DNA of 64,000 nt from contig JAAHFX010000005.1 in NCBI GenBank assembly GCA_010672785.1, forward strand, positions 124,001-188,000, read 5' to 3'. This document shows, one piece after another, positions 1 through 9,913 of this stretch; within the stretch, counting starts at the first letter, position 1; every line of letters starts with the position of its first letter. The translations under genes were made by a program, and so were the position numbers. Under the pieces are notes generated by a model that made no database searches, was not told where the DNA came from, and saw only the letters and a list, made by a program, of their open reading frames with translations. Source of the DNA: Sphaerospermopsis sp. SIO1G1. GTDB lineage: Bacteria > Cyanobacteriota > Cyanobacteriia > Cyanobacteriales > Nostocaceae.

Positions 1-1
1 G

Positions 2-277
2 ATCAAACTGATGAATGGTGAATATATCGGGCCTGTAAATCTTGGAAATCCTGATGAATATACTATCCTTGAATTAGCACAAGCGGTGCAAAATTTGATC
101 AATCCCAGTGCAGAAATCAATTTTCAACCCTTACCAGCAGATGATCCCCGTCGTCGTCGCCCTGATATTAGCAAAGCAAAAACCTTGTTAAATTGGCAAC
201 CTACCATTTCTCTGCCAGAAGGGTTAAAACTGACAGTAGATGATTTCCGTGAACGGGTGAAAGTAACAAAAAGTTAA
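2..277 (+). CDS. UDP-glucuronate decarboxylase, C-terminal end (partial)
   Basis: The reading frame is open from the window edge (I-K-L-M-N-G...), so the gene starts outside. The visible 91 residues look like the C-terminus of an extended short-chain dehydrogenase of the UXS family, which converts UDP-glucuronate to UDP-xylose in the cytosol. Supporting motifs are GPVNLGNPDEYTILELA, the DDPRRRRPDISKA stretch and LLNWQP, all typical of the substrate-binding tail of UDP-glucuronate decarboxylase. The next gene makes UDP-glucuronate from UDP-glucose, so the two enzymes act in sequence and are probably co-transcribed across a gap of about 105 bases. A related dTDP-glucose dehydratase-like epimerase cannot be fully excluded without the N-terminus. 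Confidence 0.85.
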   Translation: MKLMNGEYIGPVNLGNPDEYTILELAQAVQNLINPSAEINFQPLPADDPRRRRPDISKAKTLLNWQPTISLPEGLKLTVDDFRERVKVTKS

Positions 278-382
278 ATAAAAAGTTTTTGATAACTCAC
301 AACTAGTCATTGATTAAAAACTTATTAATGACTAATTATTAATGTCTGAGTTAATGTTGCAAATAGAACAGGAGACTTGAGA

Positions 383-1762
383 ATGCGCGTTTGTGTAATT
401 GGTACTGGTTACGTAGGGCTAGTAACAGGTGTTTGCCTGGCACACAGTGGACATGATGTGATCTGTATAGATAACAACGAAGAAAAAGTAAAACTGATGA
501 AATCTGGGCAGTCACCTATTTTTGAGCCTGGACTTTCAGAAATTATGCAATCTTCCATTAACGCTGGTAAGATTCATTTTTCTTCAGATTTAGCAGCGGG
601 AGTAGCTCACGGAGAAATTTTGTTTATCGCAGTGGGAACACCTCCCTTACCCAATGGTGAAAGTGATACTCGTTATGTAGAAGCAGTAGCTCGTGGGATT
701 GGAGCAAATCTGAATGGTGGTTACAAAGTAATTGTGAATAAATCTACTGTTCCCATTGGTTCTGGTGACTGGGTAAGGATGATAGTTTTAGATGGTCATG
801 CAGAACGTCAACAATCATCCGGTGAAAAAGCTTCCGAAATTGCAACTCAGTTTGATGTAGTCAGCAATCCGGAATTTTTGCGAGAAGGTTCAGCAATTTA
901 TGACACCTTTAATCCAGACCGAATTGTCTTAGGCGGCAATAGTGAACAAGCTATTGGCATGATGAAAGAACTCTATGCTCCCATTGTAGAACGTAAGCTT
1001 GCAGATAATCAGTCTTTACCACCTGTACCAGTGTTGGTAACAGACCTGAGTTCAGCAGAAATGATCAAATATGCGGCCAATGCTTTTTTAGCTACTAAAA
1101 TTAGTTTTATTAATGAAGTTGCCAATATTTGCGATCGCGTAGGGGCAGATGTTAACCAAGTTGCCAAAGGTATTGGCTTAGATTCTCGTATAGGTAACAA
1201 ATTCTTACAAGCTGGTATTGGTTGGGGTGGCTCTTGTTTTCCCAAAGATGTATCAGCTCTAATTCATACTGCTGATGATTATGGTTACGAAGCCCAACTA
1301 CTGAAATCTGCTGTCAGTGTGAATGAGCGTCAACGTTTAATAGCTTTAGAGAAGCTACAACAAGCCTTAAAAATACTTAAAGGTAAGACAGTAGGACTGT
1401 TAGGTTTAACTTTTAAACCAGATACAGATGATTTACGTGATGCTCCTGCTCTCAATTTAATTGAACAACTGAATAGGTTGGGAGCTAAGGTTAAAGCTTA
1501 CGATCCCATCATTTCCCAAACTGGTATGCGTCATGGTCTCTCTGGTGTATTGGTAGAAACAGATGCAGAAAGATTAGCTGATAGTTGTGATGCTTTGGTA
1601 CTTGTTACAGACTGGCAGCAGTTCAAAAACTTAGACTATGCCAAAATGGCTAAATTAATGAACCATCCTGTGATAATTGATGGTCGTAACTTCCTAGATC
1701 CTACAGAAATGGTAAAAGCTGGATTTCAATATATAGGTGTGGGAAGGACAGGAAAAAATTAA
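383..1762 (+). CDS. ugd: UDP-glucose 6-dehydrogenase
   Basis: This enzyme oxidises UDP-glucose twice with NAD+ to UDP-glucuronate, supplying acidic sugar for surface polysaccharides. The N-terminus MRVCVIGTGYVGLVTGVCLA is the Rossmann GxGxxG motif. The catalytic loop is visible as GIGWGGSCFPKD, with the nucleophilic cysteine, and the C-terminal UDP-binding domain carries GLTFKPDTDDLRDAP. The length (459 residues) is normal. I chose ATG 383 over the TTG at 377 because GGAG at 371-374 is 8 bases upstream of the ATG. It follows a UDP-glucuronate decarboxylase, making a short UDP-xylose supply module beside the polysaccharide island. Confidence 0.95.
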   Translation: MRVCVIGTGYVGLVTGVCLAHSGHDVICIDNNEEKVKLMKSGQSPIFEPGLSEIMQSSINAGKIHFSSDLAAGVAHGEILFIAVGTPPLPNGESDTRYVEAVARGIGANLNGGYKVIVNKSTVPIGSGDWVRMIVLDGHAERQQSSGEKASEIATQFDVVSNPEFLREGSAIYDTFNPDRIVLGGNSEQAIGMMKELYAPIVERKLADNQSLPPVPVLVTDLSSAEMIKYAANAFLATKISFINEVANICDRVGADVNQVAKGIGLDSRIGNKFLQAGIGWGGSCFPKDVSALIHTADDYGYEAQLLKSAVSVNERQRLIALEKLQQALKILKGKTVGLLGLTFKPDTDDLRDAPALNLIEQLNRLGAKVKAYDPIISQTGMRHGLSGVLVETDAERLADSCDALVLVTDWQQFKNLDYAKMAKLMNHPVIIDGRNFLDPTEMVKAGFQYIGVGRTGKN

Positions 1763-1920
1763 GGTTTTGTTGATTCAAGGTATGATTTTGTTTCACACAG
1801 AAGATTTCCAGTTATGGAAAGTGAAAGTTACCAACTGTCTCAAACTTTAACCTATCTCCTAATATAATAGGGATCATCTCTTCTCTTGAAAACACTTTTT
1901 TAACAAACCTAATTACACCA

Positions 1921-1944
1921 ACCGCCTAGCGATGACTAGGCGGT
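1921..1944. terminator. hairpin between convergent genes
   Basis: A perfect 9-bp stem (ACCGCCTAG / CTAGGCGGT) with a 6-base loop lies between the 3' end of ugd and the 3' end of the minus-strand DUF2993 gene. There is no clean T-run on either side, so it is probably a bidirectional terminator or mRNA-end stabiliser rather than a textbook rho-independent terminator. Confidence 0.6.
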
Positions 1945-1967
1945 ATTCATTTGATTGATTTAGTGTG

Positions 1968-2804
1968 TTAACCACTACGAGGAATTCTTTCTATTTCTGC
2001 ATAGCCGCTAAAAATTAGTTTATTACCTTCTGTTTCTAAACGATTAAGTCGCATTTTTACGCCGTCGAGGTCAAAACGATCTAAATCAACCATATTATCT
2101 AAAATTTCTACCAGAGCTATACTCAAAGCTTGAGAAACCTTTTGTTGTGCTTCTGGTATTTCTTCTATTTCTATTTTTGGGTTTTTAAAAGAAACCCGTC
2201 GTCGTCTTTCAATACCTACACTTAAAGTCATTTTCAAGGGTACAACATCTCCACTACCTATATCAGCCTGAGCCACGAGATGGAGGTGATTTCCCTGTAA
2301 TAACTGGATTTTCACATCTGTAAAAGAAACTGGCTGTCCACCAGATATCTCTGTTAACTTTGGATCTGAAAGGTTAAGCAAGCGTTTTCGGACTAATTCA
2401 GCTGTAAAAGCCCGGTTGATACCTTCTTCTGTTAATACCACTTGAGCGACTGCTTGAGTAGGTTGTTTAAGCTTGAGTTTTCCACTTAAAACTGAACTAA
2501 AGTCAATAGCTACTGCATCAGTTTCAAATGACATTTTCTCAACTGCGAAGTCTTTACGGATTAACAAGCCGCGACCGCTCATACTAAAGCTATCTATGCT
2601 ACCTTGCAATAGTTTGCTGGAGGGGTAGCAGCGTACAAAGACTTCTACCGACTCGCTTTGAGTGAACAAGTGGCGAATCGTTTGGCTTGCAACTTTGTTG
2701 AGCATCTGCTCTCCCCAGTCTGTACCTTTGGGATCTGTTAAACCAGTAAGTCCGCCTAACATTAGATTCTGGATCTCTAGAAGTTCTTTGTACTTTTGTA
2801 ACAA
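1968..2804 (-). CDS. DUF2993 (LmeA-type) family protein
   Basis: A protein of 278 residues in the DUF2993 family, widespread in cyanobacteria and actinobacteria; the actinobacterial LmeA branch binds phospholipids. Recognisable signatures are the N-terminal stretch GLTGLTDPKGTDWGE, the ASQTIRHLFTQSESVEV block and the following LLQGSIDSFSMSGRGL. No signal peptide or membrane segment is seen, so its cellular site is unclear. The upstream start is uncertain: the longest frame begins with TTG at 2804, and an in-frame ATG at residue 15 is an alternative; neither has a strong ribosome-binding site. It reads toward ugd and stands apart from the polysaccharide genes. Confidence 0.8.
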   Translation of the reverse strand: MLQKYKELLEIQNLMLGGLTGLTDPKGTDWGEQMLNKVASQTIRHLFTQSESVEVFVRCYPSSKLLQGSIDSFSMSGRGLLIRKDFAVEKMSFETDAVAIDFSSVLSGKLKLKQPTQAVAQVVLTEEGINRAFTAELVRKRLLNLSDPKLTEISGGQPVSFTDVKIQLLQGNHLHLVAQADIGSGDVVPLKMTLSVGIERRRRVSFKNPKIEIEEIPEAQQKVSQALSIALVEILDNMVDLDRFDLDGVKMRLNRLETEGNKLIFSGYAEIERIPRSG

Positions 2805-3094
2805 ATTGTGAACGATACTGCAAGCGATCCCCAGATTTATTGTTCTGATAGATAGAAATAGTAGAACTGATGGTTGAAAATTTTATATTTGCGCGTTTTG
2901 TCAAGCTTAGCTTAAGCATAAGAGGCTATAAAAAAGCAAGGTACACACAATCTTAGCATTAACTTAAAATTGATAACAAACTGTTGACTCTTACTTATTT
3001 TTTATTATCTTTCCCCAGCACAAAACTAATTTTGCAGGACTACCCAACCCAATAAATGAAACAAGAAAAAGAGTGAAATGTCTGATTTCAATAA

Positions 3095-5326
3095 TCAGCC
3101 ATTAAGTTGGCGAGCTTCTCTACCAGCACTGTAGTAGTAATTATAACTAGTCAATTTTTGCTTATCTCCATTAGCAACTACACCTAAAACATTGATAGGG
3201 GAACTTCTTAAACTATCTTGAAGCTGCATCAGAGCCGACTTATCAGTTTTATCTATTCTGACTACCAATAACATACCATCTGTTTGGGGAGCTAATAGAC
3301 GAGCATCAACGAGTCCAAACATTGGTGGAGCATCATAAATTACCAAATCAAAATGACCATTCAAGTATTCCATTAATTGCTTCATTTTATCGGAAGAAAG
3401 TAATCTAGCTGGATCAGGAGGGGCAGAACCAGCAGTAATCACTGACAAAGAAGTCATATTAGGGATTTCCTGAATCACTTGCTCTACAGGCATATTAGAA
3501 GTCAGCACATTACTCAATCCTAAGAAATTATTTAATCCTGAGAGATTATGAACCTGAGGGCGACGTAAGTCTCCATCTACTAATAAAACTCGTTTTCCTA
3601 ATGCTGCTGCTATCTGGGCCAAGTGGAATGATACTGTAGTTTTTCCATCTCCTGGCATGGTGGAAGAAATTGTTAGAGAACGAATTGGTTGATCTGAATT
3701 GAGAAGTTGAATATTTGCATATAAAACCTGTAAAGATTCCCAAAATAAGCCTTGTCCATAATAATTCCTGCCTGTATTGCTGAGAGGACGACTAAAAATA
3801 TTGGATAAAAAATTATTTTTCCTAGGCTTTTTGCGAGATTCAGATTCTGCTGCGATCAGATTTACTGGTGAAGATTGATAACCTGTAATACTCTTGTCTG
3901 TAGGAAGAGTTCCTAAAAAAGGTAATTTAATTTTCTCTTTGAGACTAGCAACATCATGATATGTATTATCTAGTTTTTCTAACAAGAAACCAATGCCTAT
4001 ACCCACCGCCAAACTACTGAAGAATCCCAATAGTAAATTGCGGGGTACGTTTGGTAATACAGGCAATTCTCTTCTGGTTGGGGCTTGGATTAATTCCCAA
4101 GGCAATTCTGTCTGTGCTACTTGAATTACAAGGGTTTCACGGGTAGCCAAGAAACGATTATAACTTTCATTGGCAAGTTGTAAGTTACGCTGAATTTCAC
4201 TATATTGTCTAGCTAATATGGGTAGTTGCTGAAATTTTTGCCTTGTTTGTTGTTCTACTCTAGCTAATTCTTGGCTTTTGACTTCTAGCATCTGAATCAT
4301 AGTAACTGCTTCAGCTAACTTTAGCCCTATATACCGCTTTTGTTCATCTTCTATTAAAGGTAAAAGATTTTGTCTTTTTTCTTCCAAAATGGCAATGGAT
4401 GGACTATCTGGCTGAAAACGAACTAACTCTGCTGATAACTGGGATTCTAATTGTCTTAGTTGAGAAACTAATTGACTATAAATAGAAGCATCATTGAGAG
4501 TGGCTTTTTGTCCCTCTGGTGTTGATAGGCTAACGTAATTTGCTTTAGCTGTAGCTAGCTGTTGATTTATCGTTAATCGTTCTTGCTCTAACTGTTGTAA
4601 CTGTTCCGCCACAGCACTAGATTGGTTTTCTGGATCAAGGAAATCATATCTTTGTCTAAATATTTGTAATTGTTGTTGTAGTAGAGTTACTCGATTTTTA
4701 ATCGCTGGTAGTTGTTTTTCTACAAACTCTAACCCTTGATTTAATTTTGTCTTACGCTTGTCTAAGCTATATTCTAAATAAAATTTAGACAGTGTATTCA
4801 ACACTAAATCAATTTTTTGCCGATCTTGGTTTTGATAATTAATTTCTATAACTTTTGTTGAACCTAACCTTCGGATGCTCAAATTCTTCATCAATGATTG
4901 GTAAGTTATTTCTGGGTAAGAAGGTTGTAAATCAGGTAAAATGTCTTTGACCAATTCTTCACTCTTGAGAACTTGAATTTGACTAGGGTAGTCTAATTGA
5001 GATTTTGAGAAAGAAGATTCTGGTAAAGGAATTTGTCCCAAGTTATTGTCACTACTGACAGGTTCAACTAATAGTTTAAAACTGCCCTGATATACTGTCT
5101 TTGAATTTATTGTTGAGTATGTAACATAAGCCATTCCCACCGCAACTACTCCGAAAATCACTAATGCCCTACGTCTGATGATATTTAAAAGGTCTTTTAA
5201 AGAACCTTCATCTTCTTCAACCTCTAGATATGGTATGGTCTGAGACTGGACTGGTATTATTTCTGGAGTAATAAATTTACCATTTTCATCAGCCTTGGTA
5301 ATTTGAGGGGGATTTTGGTTACTCAT
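3095..5326 (-). CDS. Wzc-like polysaccharide co-polymerase / tyrosine autokinase
   Basis: A bacterial tyrosine kinase that couples polymer chain-length control and export to phosphorylation in the inner membrane. Domains in order: Wzz domain with a first membrane segment near residues 50-70, a long periplasmic coiled coil (about 195-400), a second membrane segment near 428-448, and a cytoplasmic CpsD/CapB-type ATPase. The ATPase shows Walker A (STMPGDGKTT), Walker A' (VLLVDGDLRRP) and Walker B (LVIYDAPPMFG). The C-terminus carries a tyrosine cluster (Tyr728, 730-732), the usual autophosphorylation site. At 743 residues both halves are fused in one chain, as in proteobacterial Wzc. It is the last gene of the minus-strand exopolysaccharide island, separated by 451 bases from the next one and probably with its own promoter. 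No Wza-like outer-membrane gene is in the window. Confidence 0.93.
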   Translation of the reverse strand: MSNQNPPQITKADENGKFITPEIIPVQSQTIPYLEVEEDEGSLKDLLNIIRRRALVIFGVVAVGMAYVTYSTINSKTVYQGSFKLLVEPVSSDNNLGQIPLPESSFSKSQLDYPSQIQVLKSEELVKDILPDLQPSYPEITYQSLMKNLSIRRLGSTKVIEINYQNQDRQKIDLVLNTLSKFYLEYSLDKRKTKLNQGLEFVEKQLPAIKNRVTLLQQQLQIFRQRYDFLDPENQSSAVAEQLQQLEQERLTINQQLATAKANYVSLSTPEGQKATLNDASIYSQLVSQLRQLESQLSAELVRFQPDSPSIAILEEKRQNLLPLIEDEQKRYIGLKLAEAVTMIQMLEVKSQELARVEQQTRQKFQQLPILARQYSEIQRNLQLANESYNRFLATRETLVIQVAQTELPWELIQAPTRRELPVLPNVPRNLLLGFFSSLAVGIGIGFLLEKLDNTYHDVASLKEKIKLPFLGTLPTDKSITGYQSSPVNLIAAESESRKKPRKNNFLSNIFSRPLSNTGRNYYGQGLFWESLQVLYANIQLLNSDQPIRSLTISSTMPGDGKTTVSFHLAQIAAALGKRVLLVDGDLRRPQVHNLSGLNNFLGLSNVLTSNMPVEQVIQEIPNMTSLSVITAGSAPPDPARLLSSDKMKQLMEYLNGHFDLVIYDAPPMFGLVDARLLAPQTDGMLLVVRIDKTDKSALMQLQDSLRSSPINVLGVVANGDKQKLTSYNYYYSAGREARQLNG

Positions 5327-5777
5327 AAAAGTCTATATTTTCCGAAAATTTGTGTATATTATTTTTTAGTCCCTTTGACAAATATCAGAAATAACAGAGT
5401 AAAGCAATTTCTAATTATTCGAGTCAAATTTTAGTATCTGAATTGTATTGTAATAAATTTAAAATCATGGTATACGTAGTTTATGTTTTTATAGCTTGTT
5501 TTGCTGTTTCAATTTTTATCATGTAAGAGTTGATCTATCAAATAAAAGGAAAAAATTAAAGCTGTAAAGTATACTATAACAATATGCCTATATTACACTG
5601 TTATATTTAACTGTACTATTTTATGAGCCAACGTGCTACTTGTCAAAGCAAAATATTGTGTTTGGAAGGTGAGTTGAAGTAAAAACAGTCAAGAAAAAAA
5701 AGTTTACCAAAAATCCATACCATCATTACTCTTGGCAAGTATTTTTGTAATTTTCATCCGGGAAATTGATCAGCTTT
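5327..5777. other. intergenic, AT-rich
   Basis: A 451-base gene-free stretch upstream of the tyrosine autokinase. It is strongly AT-rich and must contain the autokinase promoter, but I could not pick a convincing -35/-10 pair, a stable hairpin or a short gene. Confidence 0.5.
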
Positions 5778-6368
5778 TTATAAAGAAGCGGATGTTGTAT
5801 TTCGGAAATGGTTATGAAAACTTGCTCCGGTGCGTCCTGAGACTATCCATAATAGGGCGCGTCCAACATCTCTGACAATAGGAAACATAGATTCTTTAGA
5901 TCGTTGAGTAGGAAGAGCTACAGGTGTAAATATGATTCCCTGACTACCCAAAACCAAAGTGGCAACAGTTGTTGCTCTTGGAATATGAAAATCTGATGTG
6001 ATTAAATAGATGTGTTTAATATGCTGTTGTTGCAAGTCTTCAGTGAGAGTAGTAAAATTCGTGACAGTATCTACTGCTTGATAATCAAGATGGATGCGAT
6101 CTGTGGCAATATCATAATTGTGAAAAATTGCGAATGCTTGGGCGGGAAAAACACCACTAGAAACCCAAATATCTAAATTAGGATAGTGTTGGGAGAATTT
6201 AGCTGTAAATTTTTCCCGTTCAGGACCACCGCCAAGAGTCAGTATAACTTGGGGATGGGGTGCTTGATAAGAGGCGATCACTATTTTGATAGGAACAACA
6301 CCTAAACAAACCAGTATAGATATAAAGAGACCCATAAAAAACCAATATTCTTTTTTCAGTTTTTTCAT
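5778..6368 (-). CDS. YdcF/SanA-like DUF218 protein
   Basis: A protein of 196 residues with one N-terminal membrane segment (about residues 10-32) followed by a DUF218 domain. The domain shows VILTLGGGPERE, the central LITSDFHIPRA and a C-terminal amphipathic helix. DUF218 proteins (YdcF, SanA, ElyC) are membrane-anchored and linked to envelope polysaccharide or peptidoglycan homeostasis, but a reaction is not firmly established. Its position between the autokinase and a glycosyltransferase suggests a role in surface polymer assembly. Confidence 0.85.
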   Translation of the reverse strand: MKKLKKEYWFFMGLFISILVCLGVVPIKIVIASYQAPHPQVILTLGGGPEREKFTAKFSQHYPNLDIWVSSGVFPAQAFAIFHNYDIATDRIHLDYQAVDTVTNFTTLTEDLQQQHIKHIYLITSDFHIPRATTVATLVLGSQGIIFTPVALPTQRSKESMFPIVRDVGRALLWIVSGRTGASFHNHFRNTTSASL

Positions 6369-6423
6369 AGCAACAACTGAAATTAGCTTTGAGTGTATGT
6401 AATGCTATATCAATTATACTGAC

Positions 6424-7608
6424 TTAATGTGTATTTTTATGAATACAGATACTTGTAATGTCTTGATAAACTGCAACCATTTTTAAAGCAATACGATCCC
6501 ATGTATAATTTTCTAGTATGAATTGACGAGCGCGAACACCCATATTTTTAGCTTCATTACTATCCTGTAGCAGTTGAATTAACGCATCAGCTATATCATC
6601 AGAATTGATATCAACAACTTTAGCTGCATTAGCTATGCCTGCTTCAGGAAAATTACATCCAGTGGTGATTACAGATGCTAGTCCTGTTGCCATTCCTTCT
6701 AATACGGACATACTAAATCCTTCTGAATAAGAAGGTGAAACATATATATTAGCTGCTGCCAAAGCAGAAAGTTTTAATTCTCCAGTTATCATTCCTGTAA
6801 AAGTTACAGCTTCTAAACAACCTGCTTTTGTAAAGTAGCTTTTCACTGTGGGAAGAAAACCTATACTATCTGGTCCAGCTACTATTAGATGAGTCTGGGA
6901 AAATTTATGATAAACTTTGGCAAAAGCGGGAGCAAGTAAATCTAATCCCTTTTTTGGATCAATACGTCCCAAAAATAAAATTAAAGTTTTATTCTTTGTA
7001 ACAGGAAATTGTTGGTAGAATAAATCAGGCTTTGGTAAATTTTCAAATTCTTGACGATCAACACCATTAGTAACAGTAAATATGGGAGATTTTATACCTA
7101 AAAGCTTAATATTTTCTTCTTCAGAAGAGGCAAGCGCTTGAATAGCATTACAATTTTCTAAAGATGGTTTTTCAATCAACTTAAAATAAAGTCTTTTTTT
7201 CCAAGATTTGTAGGTTAAAGCCCAAGGCTCTAACATTCCATGAGGAGTTATGATATAAGGTATTTTTACTGATTGACAAATCCAATTACTTATGGATATT
7301 AAAGGAGAAAAAATAGTGTGGATGTGGACGATATCATAGTTTTTAATGTGACTATACAGCCATTTAAGCATGGAAAAACTAATAATCAGATCATTGCGAT
7401 TCCAGCATGAAAAATATTGTATTCTGTAATTTTCTTGATATATCCAGGTATTGAGAGTAACATTTAGTTTATGCAAATCATCTGCATTAGTTGTGATTAT
7501 ATCAATAAAAATACCAGTATCAGTAATTTGTTGAACAATCTCAGTTATGACTTTAGAAATACCTCCGTAAGTAGAGCTTATATACGGGGTGACTATTAAA
7601 ACATTCAT
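6424..7608 (-). CDS. GT4-family glycosyltransferase
   Basis: A retaining GT-B glycosyltransferase (394 residues), expected to add one sugar from a nucleotide donor to the growing lipid-linked repeat unit at the cytoplasmic membrane. The N-terminal domain starts VLIVTPYISSTYGGISKV, with the glycine-rich acceptor loop. The C-terminal donor domain shows ILFLGRIDPKKGLDLL and the E-x7-E motif EGFSMSVLE, followed by AGIANA. The donor sugar cannot be told from sequence. It is followed upstream by a methyltransferase at a gap of 72 bases in the same direction. Confidence 0.92.
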   Translation of the reverse strand: MNVLIVTPYISSTYGGISKVITEIVQQITDTGIFIDIITTNADDLHKLNVTLNTWIYQENYRIQYFSCWNRNDLIISFSMLKWLYSHIKNYDIVHIHTIFSPLISISNWICQSVKIPYIITPHGMLEPWALTYKSWKKRLYFKLIEKPSLENCNAIQALASSEEENIKLLGIKSPIFTVTNGVDRQEFENLPKPDLFYQQFPVTKNKTLILFLGRIDPKKGLDLLAPAFAKVYHKFSQTHLIVAGPDSIGFLPTVKSYFTKAGCLEAVTFTGMITGELKLSALAAANIYVSPSYSEGFSMSVLEGMATGLASVITTGCNFPEAGIANAAKVVDINSDDIADALIQLLQDSNEAKNMGVRARQFILENYTWDRIALKMVAVYQDITSICIHKNTH

Positions 7609-7680
7609 AATGAAGTTACGAAAATGTCTATAGATATTTACAAGACTATCTTCAAATCTCCTTTACAGTTATTGTAGTTA

Positions 7681-8376
7681 CTATTTAGTTAAAACCATTA
7701 ATGAATATCCACCCATCAAGCGAACAGCAAAATCAGGATTTATGGTATAAATTATTTGTCGAGGAATTTTTGCTAACATAGTTTTCCATGATTTTGGATT
7801 TAACTCAACTGCACCTGCTGTATAAAAATAATCAACTATCTCATATCCAGAATCTTGGAGTACAGCTAAGCCTGTTTCTTTAGTAAAAGAATGAATATGT
7901 CCTACTTTACTTCTGGCAAATAAGATGGGAGATACTCGCAAAACGGAAGAAATAGAAATGTCCAAGGGAATATGAAATAAGTGATATTTTGCCTTGTTTT
8001 TCAGTTTCTTCAAGAAATAAATATAATTTTCTATATGTTCAAAAACATCAATACATAAAAGTATATCAAAATATTCATTCTTTTGAAGAATATCACTTAA
8101 ACTGAAAGACAAATTATTTTTAGATTTTTCTTCGCATAAACTAAAAGCTTGTGGTGATATTTCATAGCCTTTAAAAATTTTGTCAGGCATTTTTATTGAT
8201 AATTGATTTAATATTTCACCTGCTCCACATCCTACTTCAGCTACAGTTTTAAACTCGAGTTGATGTTTTTGAATGCAATCAATTATCTTCAATAGTTTCC
8301 ATGAAGAATCTTCCATGTGCCAATTTGGATTATCCTTAATATATTGCCCATCAGTATAAATACTTTTTGTGTTCAT
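7681..8376 (-). CDS. class I SAM-dependent methyltransferase
   Basis: A small methyltransferase (231 residues) with SAM motif I at VAEVGCGAGEILNQL, the acidic end of beta 2 at GYEIS, and the post-motif LLCIDVFEHI, typical of Methyltransf_11/23 enzymes. In a polysaccharide locus it probably O-methylates a sugar of the repeat unit or caps the chain. The substrate is not deducible. It lies in the same direction as the flanking glycosyltransferases. Confidence 0.88.
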   Translation of the reverse strand: MNTKSIYTDGQYIKDNPNWHMEDSSWKLLKIIDCIQKHQLEFKTVAEVGCGAGEILNQLSIKMPDKIFKGYEISPQAFSLCEEKSKNNLSFSLSDILQKNEYFDILLCIDVFEHIENYIYFLKKLKNKAKYHLFHIPLDISISSVLRVSPILFARSKVGHIHSFTKETGLAVLQDSGYEIVDYFYTAGAVELNPKSWKTMLAKIPRQIIYTINPDFAVRLMGGYSLMVLTK

Positions 8377-8572
8377 TTGTATTCCTTTTGAGTAATTAGT
8401 AAATTGCTTGAGTTTATCAATTAATTGTGATTATCAAAAATTTAACTTAATGGGAGTCGTACAAGATCACTTTGATATCTGGCAAAGAGAATATCATACA
8501 GGGAATAGGTAACAAATTCATAAATATAGGATTTTCTATTTATTCTAAAAATTTTAAATCAGTTAGTTTCAT

Positions 8573-9748
8573 TCAGTTACTTGTCACTGATTTCACAGAA
8601 TTATAGAATGACTCAGCAAAAACTTGGGGAGAATATTTTTGAATATGGTCAAAAGAAAATTTTCCCATGCCATGTAAATCAATGCCTATAGAACTTAATT
8701 GGATCATTAATTGAGCAATTTGTTTAATATTATGAGGATCAAAACCAAAACCATTTTTTTCTTCAACTACTAAATCACTAAAAGATCCACATTTTCTAGA
8801 AACCAACACAGGTAATCTCGCAGCACAAGCTTCATTAACAACTAAACCCCATTGTTCTTGCAAGGCAGGATGAATAAAAGCAGCAGCTAAACCATACCAA
8901 TATACTACTTCTTGGTAAGTGACAAAACCAGGTAAGTGTACGCAATGATTCAATCCTTTTGCTACAATCAGATTACAAATAGTTTCCTCTTCTTCGCCAC
9001 TACCACATATTACTAAATCCCAAGCTTCGTTTTCCTTAACTTGCTGACGATAAACAGAAAAAGCTTTTACAAGATTTAACACATTTTTACGTTTAATGAG
9101 TCGAGTCACTACTAGGAAATAAGGTTTTGCAGGAATTTTAGGTTGATACTCTCTTGTAGCAGTAGGATTTTGTCTAGCAGCATCAGCACCCTTAGTAAAA
9201 TAATCATTGTCAACTACATCATAACCAAAAAAGATTTTTTCAGCAGGAAAACCCAACTTAATTAGATAATCATGATGGAGCTTACCACCGACAATAGCAG
9301 CATCATACTTGCGGACATAAAGCCAAGATTTCAACTGCTCTTTCCACCAAAATCTCTTTTCATCATCCCATTTACTTTCGCTCATTAAGATAGCTGGAAT
9401 ATGATTGCGCTTACACCAAAAAAGTGCAGAACGAGATATAGGAAAACCCCAACCCGGAATAACTACAACATTTGGTTTAATCTTTTCAAGATAGCCAGTA
9501 ATTAAAGAAGCTGCAAGAGGAGATGAAAAGCTACGATCTATTGAATAATCAGTAGTATCAATAGGTAATAATGTGTGAATGGAGAAGGTAATTTCATTTT
9601 CTATACTTCCCCACGGATGTTCTTTAGTGTTGTCTGTTACTTGAATTGCTGTTAACTGCCAACCTTTTTCTTGACACACTTGATATGCAGCACGTAAGCG
9701 AGCTGCATGATAACCACCAATATTGTAGAATAAAACAACTATGTGCAT
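8573..9748 (-). CDS. GT4-family glycosyltransferase
   Basis: A GT-B glycosyltransferase of about 391 residues. The start is set at ATG 9748 (MHIVVLFYNIGGYHAARL), because the five residues upstream would need a TTG start. The donor-binding half has FLVVTRLIKRKNVLNLV, an ICGSGEEE loop and the E-x7-E motif EQWGLVVNE. The N-terminal half contains GGKLHHDYLIKLG, seen in enzymes related to colanic-acid-type GT4 proteins. It presumably adds one sugar to the lipid-linked repeat unit; donor and linkage are unknown. Confidence 0.9.
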   Translation of the reverse strand: MHIVVLFYNIGGYHAARLRAAYQVCQEKGWQLTAIQVTDNTKEHPWGSIENEITFSIHTLLPIDTTDYSIDRSFSSPLAASLITGYLEKIKPNVVVIPGWGFPISRSALFWCKRNHIPAILMSESKWDDEKRFWWKEQLKSWLYVRKYDAAIVGGKLHHDYLIKLGFPAEKIFFGYDVVDNDYFTKGADAARQNPTATREYQPKIPAKPYFLVVTRLIKRKNVLNLVKAFSVYRQQVKENEAWDLVICGSGEEEETICNLIVAKGLNHCVHLPGFVTYQEVVYWYGLAAAFIHPALQEQWGLVVNEACAARLPVLVSRKCGSFSDLVVEEKNGFGFDPHNIKQIAQLMIQLSSIGIDLHGMGKFSFDHIQKYSPQVFAESFYNSVKSVTSN

Positions 9749-9913
9749 ATAGCAACTATACAAGTATAAAATCAGACTTTATCATTACATGAGGTATGAG
9801 GTACACCAACTTGAGAAGGTAGTTCTAAAACTTAAAGTTTAATCGGTTATTGCACCTAATAAACCTCTAAATTGCTTTAAATATTCTTCTGAGCAGTATA
9901 TTTTCCCGACACA